From NCBI GenBank assembly GCA_002402125.1, contig NVVG01000109.1, positions 3,479 through 14,004 of the forward strand: DNA of 10,526 nt. Reading direction: 5' to 3'. The position numbers and the translations under genes were made by a program. This stretch comes from Moraxellaceae bacterium (GTDB lineage Bacteria > Pseudomonadota > Gammaproteobacteria > Pseudomonadales > Ketobacteraceae). The notes below the pieces were generated by a model. It saw only the letters and a list, made by a program, of their open reading frames with translations. It did no database searches and was not told the origin of the DNA. Below, piece by piece: positions 6,380-10,526 of the stretch (its first letter is position 1; each line of letters starts with the position of its first letter).

Positions 6380-8347
6380 TTATTGACTTTTCGGTTTTGA
6401 AGCGTATAGCGTGATAAATTGAGGGTTGTTAAAGGACAGTTTGTGAGAAGCACAACCGACATAGACGTAATACAACCCTTCTTCTTTAAACTTGGTGGTT
6501 ATCTCGTAAACTCCATCAACATGGGTCTCAGTGGCTGCTGTCTGCTCGCTTGTATTCTTTGAAAATAAGGCCTGCATCACTCGAACATCACTCAAACCTG
6601 AAACGGGCTCGTTCGTATTAATGTCTAGTAATTGAAATCTAAGAGTTACATCATCTCCGATATTTGGGGATGAGTTTACCGGAAAATGCTTAACGATTAA
6701 AGGACCCAAAAGAGTTTCTATACGCGCCTTTTCTTTTACTGGGTCTGGCAATACGGTAATTTCGAAACATTCCATAACCAATGGTACGTTTAAAAAGAGT
6801 GCTAAGCTATAAGTCCCTGAAGACCTTAGTTTCGCTACCGTTTCATATTCACCATCGTTTCGTTCTTCGATACTTCTATCAATTACAGCAACTGCTTTAG
6901 GAAAGGATCCATACGTGCTAAAACTACCCATTGTAGAAGCCATTCCTTCTTTGTAATAATAGATGACTTTATCTTTATAGTTCGATACTAGGACCGCGTT
7001 TGCTCCTGGTGCTTGTACAATTCCTAAAGCTCCACATTCGGGTGATCCTGCTGATGGAGGAAAGGCACCACCAGAAAAATCGATAATAGGAACTGCTGCA
7101 CCTTCTTGACCAATTGCGTCCAAAGGAATCATCCAAATTATTTCACTGCCACGGTGTCTAATATAAGCTTGTTCATCTGTGAATGTTATTTGATCAGGTT
7201 GTTCTGCAACATCTCCAGTTTGAATTAATCTGTTTACCGCAACATCAAATATATCCACAGTGTTTATGGTTGGGTTATTGACAAATGCCAATCGACCTCC
7301 CGGAGCAAATGCAACTTTGTCTATTCCTTTTACGGCTTGCATTGTTTTTATAACCTCATGTGTTGTTCCATCTATAGCGATTAAAGTGCCCTTTTGGGAG
7401 TTAACAACATACAATGCTTTGGCCAGAGAAGAGTAGGCCATGGAGTGTGGAACGCCATTTAGTTTTACGTCTTTAATTTTTTCTAGTGTGTGTGCATCAA
7501 TGACTGAAATTGTGCCATCATCTGAGTTCGAGATATAGACGTATTTGTTGTCATCACTCATAGCCATTGTATGCTTGCCTTTCCCTGTTTCAATGTTTTT
7601 AACAAGCGTATTTGTCTCAGTATCAATTACAGCAACACCAGAATTCATTTCGAAATTACCTTGTAAGCTATATGTCGTCCATAGGTAATGTTCATCTGCT
7701 TGAAGCAAGATTTTTTTTGGTTTGCCACCCACAGGGATGTTGGCCATTACTTTCCAGTCGGAAGCACGAATTGCCGCAACTTGACTTGCTTCTGGCATAG
7801 AAACATAAATCATGGTTTGATTTTCTTTCGTAACCCAATCATACCCCGTACTTTCTAATTGAATGATGTGGAGTAATTTTGAGCCACCATAACCGAAAAG
7901 TGGATCTACTACAGAAATAGTATTGTCATGGTTTAACGTCAGTACATAATAAACATTCAAGTCTAATTCAGCTCTGCTCAACAACTTCCCCTCAATATAA
8001 GAGACTACTTTGTCTCCACAGCTTGTTCTGTTCACATGACGCTCAACTTTATCCATCCATGCAGCAGGGAAAGCGCCGGATAGGGGAGCGTTGGTAATTG
8101 TATCTGATATCGCAAACCGAAAGAGAACATCATCTCCTTCAGTGAATACACCAGGTTGTTTTTCAGGATCTATATGAGTTAAGGTAAAATCAATTTTTAT
8201 TCCCTCGTTGATCACCGATTTGTGGTATCCTTCATCTTGGGAGTATCCATAATTACCTGAACCGATCATGAGCAATACAAACATCCCGCACCAAATGAAT
8301 TTGGGCATATTAGTTTTAGAATAAATTCTAATTTGTTTTAAATTCAT
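6380..8347 (-). CDS. Secreted YncE/YVTN-type beta-propeller with flanking beta-sandwich-like segments
   Basis: A likely exported protein of 655 residues. An N-terminal basic stretch and hydrophobic core (about 15-33) end at GYSQ before DEGYH, a typical signal-peptidase site; an in-frame Met at residue 14 (ATG at 8308) would give a tidier signal peptide and is a plausible alternative start. Residues about 130-490 form propeller blades with YncE-like repeats, such as VAVIDTETNTLVKNI, YISNSDDGTISVIDAHTLEK and LYVVNSQKGTLIAIDGTTHE. The blade core is preceded by GDDVLFRF...TNAPLSG (71-91) and followed by GDDVTLRF...TNEPVSG (564-584), two matching strands of beta-sandwich-like domains. No CxxCH is present, so c-type heme is not expected; d1 heme cannot be excluded from sequence alone. 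Such propellers often act as periplasmic binding or redox partner proteins. It lies 17 bases before the tandem SCO gene. Fold call is strong; ligand unknown. Confidence 0.85.
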   Translation of the reverse strand: MNLKQIRIYSKTNMPKFIWCGMFVLLMIGSGNYGYSQDEGYHKSVINEGIKIDFTLTHIDPEKQPGVFTEGDDVLFRFAISDTITNAPLSGAFPAAWMDKVERHVNRTSCGDKVVSYIEGKLLSRAELDLNVYYVLTLNHDNTISVVDPLFGYGGSKLLHIIQLESTGYDWVTKENQTMIYVSMPEASQVAAIRASDWKVMANIPVGGKPKKILLQADEHYLWTTYSLQGNFEMNSGVAVIDTETNTLVKNIETGKGKHTMAMSDDNKYVYISNSDDGTISVIDAHTLEKIKDVKLNGVPHSMAYSSLAKALYVVNSQKGTLIAIDGTTHEVIKTMQAVKGIDKVAFAPGGRLAFVNNPTINTVDIFDVAVNRLIQTGDVAEQPDQITFTDEQAYIRHRGSEIIWMIPLDAIGQEGAAVPIIDFSGGAFPPSAGSPECGALGIVQAPGANAVLVSNYKDKVIYYYKEGMASTMGSFSTYGSFPKAVAVIDRSIEERNDGEYETVAKLRSSGTYSLALFLNVPLVMECFEITVLPDPVKEKARIETLLGPLIVKHFPVNSSPNIGDDVTLRFQLLDINTNEPVSGLSDVRVMQALFSKNTSEQTAATETHVDGVYEITTKFKEEGLYYVYVGCASHKLSFNNPQFITLYASKPKSQ

Positions 8348-8390
8348 TTGGTGTTTTATATGGAATGGTGCTATACCCGTGATCTTTTAT
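8348..8390 (-). other. Largest intergenic gap in the operon; no clear promoter or terminator
   Basis: This 43-base AT-rich spacer separates the cupredoxin gene from the propeller gene. Read on the minus strand it has no GC-rich hairpin followed by T's, and no Bacteroidota-type TAnnTTTG promoter element. The stretch just before the propeller ATG is A-rich (ATAAAACACCAA) and probably serves as a translation leader. Read-through transcription is the simplest view. Confidence 0.4.
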
Positions 8391-10526
8391 TTATCTTTTG
8401 TTGGTTTGCTCAGCTGGAACCTCTATTCTAGAAGGTTTTGTAACTCCTCTTTCTATTGGAGTTACAGTAGGCTCACTGATAACAGGTTCAATTTCACGTA
8501 CTCCTTTTGATTTTTTAAGAGAAGTAATTAGCTCCTTTGTATTTATGCTCATCGTTCCACCAGTTGAAGAAGTAACAGTTGCATTTTCAGCTCTTTTGAA
8601 GTCCTTAGCTGGTACTGTAAATGCCCATTTTCCATCTACTACATCTGCTGTTTTAGATTCCCTTCCAAATGTCAAAGTAACATACTCAGGCGTTTTACCG
8701 GTTGTGGGATTAACTGAACATTGACCATTTATTGTAATATCGCGGTTCTCTGTAGATGTACTTATGACGTGTACCTGATCCTGTCCATCTGTAACAGTCA
8801 TAATTCCCCATGCACCATCAGAAAAGCTCGAATTAGGAAAACTACGGTATAAATAATCTCCCTCAATACTGTTTTTTCCACCAGCACTGTTTATTAGAAG
8901 ATCAAAGCTATTCAATGCACCCAATTGATCCCTAAATCCGAACCATTGTGATAATTCATTGTCTCCTAGTGCAGTTGATCCATTAATGTATGGTTCTTCC
9001 TGCCAAACATGCCCATGAAGTATGAAGTTTTCTCCGTTTCCAGCTCCGCCAGCGTGTAATAGTCGAACTCGAACAGGACTTCCTTTTGCAACAAGCAAAT
9101 GTGGTGTTCCTGGATAACTATTATCATTTCTTATGTTTGAAGTTGCAGCATTGACATCAAGACTATTAAAGTTTGCTTGATTACTATATCTAAATGCAAT
9201 AGGAAATGATTTATAGTTAATTGCATTATTTACTTGAGATTTGTTCTTTCCAGCTACAGTTAAGTTGTCTTGAAATTGTAAAACAAACTCACGGAAAAGA
9301 AGTGTTGAATCACCATTCTCATGCCGTTCATAAACGTTTGCAGATGAGTGAGAATTATCATCTTCTATCCAAAAACTACCTTTTGGCTCAACAATAAGCG
9401 CACCAAACAAACCTGAAACATATTGTTCCATTTGATCAGGCGCACTCAAAACGACAGAGCCAAATTCAACTGGAATGGCTTTGTTATCATCACTCCATTT
9501 ACCTGCGTACCATTCGTACTGCACTGTTTTATTAATTTCGGCAGTTTGCGTTGAATTAATCCCAACATTGGCACCATCATTTTTACTTACATCATAAGAT
9601 AAAAGCTCAGCATGTAAACCAACGACATCAGATTTTTCTAAATTAACCTTAGTCGTTCCATAATTGTATTCTCCTTTCGGACTTCTTACAGAAGTTATTG
9701 CATTTGTGAGGTTCACTTGGATGCATTCTCCTGCACTTGCTCTTAGAACCAACGGTTCGACATTTAGTTTACCGCCTTTATCGGTTTTAAAGAAATCCAA
9801 ATCACTATTTAGCATATAAACAACAGCTGTTGTATCATAGCTTTTGTAAGGTTCATTGTATACAAGCGAACTGACATTATTGATATCTACGAACTGATCA
9901 ATATTAAAGGCGGTCACGTTATATACTCGAGGTGTCAATCCTGTTGGACATCCTGTGCTTACACTTTTTCTTTCGGCATTTGAAACTTCATTGTTCGGTA
10001 ACGCTAAAAGAGAATCTTGTTGTGTGTCGTACGCACGCATCATACCCCATAATCCAGCAGTAAGTCCAGCTGCATCAGCACTTGGTGTGTACAGGTAATC
10101 TGTTGTAATGTCTGTTTTTGGTAATGAGAAGTTCATTTCGAAGTGCTCTGATAAACTCATGTTTTGTGTAGAGCGATATCCCGAATTTTCGTTTGAAGGT
10201 TCAAACAACCAATTTACACCATGGATGTTGAAAAAGTGCGACTCTCTATGAGCTCCTACTAATGTTCTCACTTGAATTTTATCGTTCTCATAAGCTCTCA
10301 ATAAAGGAGTATAAGGGTCAAGTGATTTCATTCCAGGCGTCAATGGTTCTACAGGATATCTGAATGGTCCTCCATCTGGAGATACTGTTGATCCACCTTT
10401 TGGTTGCGTATTAAACGCAGTATCTATTCTAGTGATATTTGAACTAAATGCATACGCTAAATCTCCAGGTTTTCCCATTGATTGAACTCTATCTCCATTA
10501 ACTGAGTCACGTGAAACTCTTAAAGG
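8391..10526 (-). CDS. Multicopper-oxidase-like cupredoxin protein with degenerate copper sites (5' end outside window)
   Basis: The reading frame stays open for 16 codons upstream of the Met codon at 10478 to the window edge, so that Met is probably not the start and the signal peptide would lie outside. Residues here are counted from that Met. Cupredoxin-type segments are visible: SHFFNIHGVNW (80-90), later DYLYT and GLWGMMR; ECIQVNLTN (251-259); GLFGALIVEP (356-365); NFILHGHVW (484-492), later GDYLYRS and GAWGIMTV. These resemble large MnxG-like or 'copper oxidase' proteins known from family memory. The canonical HCH-type T1 motif is absent, and only one HxH (488-490) exists where a trinuclear centre needs four. 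From about 575 a beta-rich segment leads to a Pro/Glu/Thr-rich tail, perhaps a linker or anchor. It is first in the visible operon, 43 bases before the propeller gene. Probably exported and structural or binding rather than a classical oxidase; fold fairly sure, function unknown. Confidence 0.75.
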   Translation of the reverse strand, partial: PLRVSRDSVNGDRVQSMGKPGDLAYAFSSNITRIDTAFNTQPKGGSTVSPDGGPFRYPVEPLTPGMKSLDPYTPLLRAYENDKIQVRTLVGAHRESHFFNIHGVNWLFEPSNENSGYRSTQNMSLSEHFEMNFSLPKTDITTDYLYTPSADAAGLTAGLWGMMRAYDTQQDSLLALPNNEVSNAERKSVSTGCPTGLTPRVYNVTAFNIDQFVDINNVSSLVYNEPYKSYDTTAVVYMLNSDLDFFKTDKGGKLNVEPLVLRASAGECIQVNLTNAITSVRSPKGEYNYGTTKVNLEKSDVVGLHAELLSYDVSKNDGANVGINSTQTAEINKTVQYEWYAGKWSDDNKAIPVEFGSVVLSAPDQMEQYVSGLFGALIVEPKGSFWIEDDNSHSSANVYERHENGDSTLLFREFVLQFQDNLTVAGKNKSQVNNAINYKSFPIAFRYSNQANFNSLDVNAATSNIRNDNSYPGTPHLLVAKGSPVRVRLLHAGGAGNGENFILHGHVWQEEPYINGSTALGDNELSQWFGFRDQLGALNSFDLLINSAGGKNSIEGDYLYRSFPNSSFSDGAWGIMTVTDGQDQVHVISTSTENRDITINGQCSVNPTTGKTPEYVTLTFGRESKTADVVDGKWAFTVPAKDFKRAENATVTSSTGGTMSINTKELITSLKKSKGVREIEPVISEPTVTPIERGVTKPSRIEVPAEQTNKR

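Noticed and set aside
6380..8347. Calling the beta-propeller a cytochrome cd1 nitrite reductase
   Set aside because: There is no CxxCH, and no other nitrite-reductase gene is nearby. YncE-like repeats explain the propeller without d1 heme.
8991..9029. The HGHVW motif as evidence for an intact multicopper oxidase
   Set aside because: A single HxH cannot form the trinuclear centre, and the expected HCHxxxH T1 segment is not found, so only the fold is called.
1..10526. Transposons, CRISPR arrays, tRNA or rRNA genes
   Set aside because: Coding sequence fills almost all of the window. No terminal inverted repeats, regularly spaced repeats or tRNA-like cloverleaf was noticed on reading.

Overview
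The window reads as one densely packed operon on the minus strand, transcribed from the right end toward the left. It holds seven complete genes and two that run off the edges. The intergenic gaps, in transcription order, are about 43, 17, 6, 1, 0, 15, 3 and 2 bases. There is no room for internal terminators and no plus-strand gene is supported. The AT-rich sequence, the A/T-rich leaders without clear Shine-Dalgarno motifs, and signal peptides ending in Ser-Gln before an acidic or lysine-rich mature start all suggest a Bacteroidota (Flavobacteriia-like) bacterium. This is inferred from style, not from a marker gene.

The promoter-proximal (right-hand) half is an exported redox module of four genes. 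First is a large cupredoxin-fold protein of the multicopper-oxidase type, with most copper ligands missing (8391..10526, 5' end outside the window). Next is a secreted YncE/YVTN beta-propeller flanked by two matching beta-sandwich-like segments (6380..8347). Third is a secreted protein with two tandem SCO1/SenC domains, each with its own CxxxC and downstream His (5238..6362). Last is a fusion of a monoheme cytochrome c to a periplasmic Leu/Ile/Val-type substrate-binding domain (3693..5231).

The promoter-distal (left-hand) half is a cytoplasmic small-molecule module. It has a 3-dehydroquinate dehydratase/shikimate dehydrogenase-like fusion (2234..3691), two tandem small paralogous proteins (1820..2233 and 1427..1804), and an acyl-CoA-dehydrogenase-fold flavoprotein that lacks the usual catalytic Glu (224..1423). 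The start of a multi-spanning membrane protein follows (1..221).

The tight coupling suggests one process. A shikimate-like or related ring compound may be made or modified in the cytoplasm by the dehydrogenase fusion, the flavoprotein and the two small barrel-like proteins, and moved across the membrane by the last gene product. In the periplasm or at the surface it could be bound and oxidised or reduced by the cytochrome-binding-protein fusion, with the tandem SCO, propeller and cupredoxin proteins as partners. The physical linkage and motif changes are seen directly; the shared pathway is inference. Three of the enzyme-like proteins have altered catalytic residues, so ordinary primary metabolism is an unlikely role. 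I do not recognise this as a named, characterised system.
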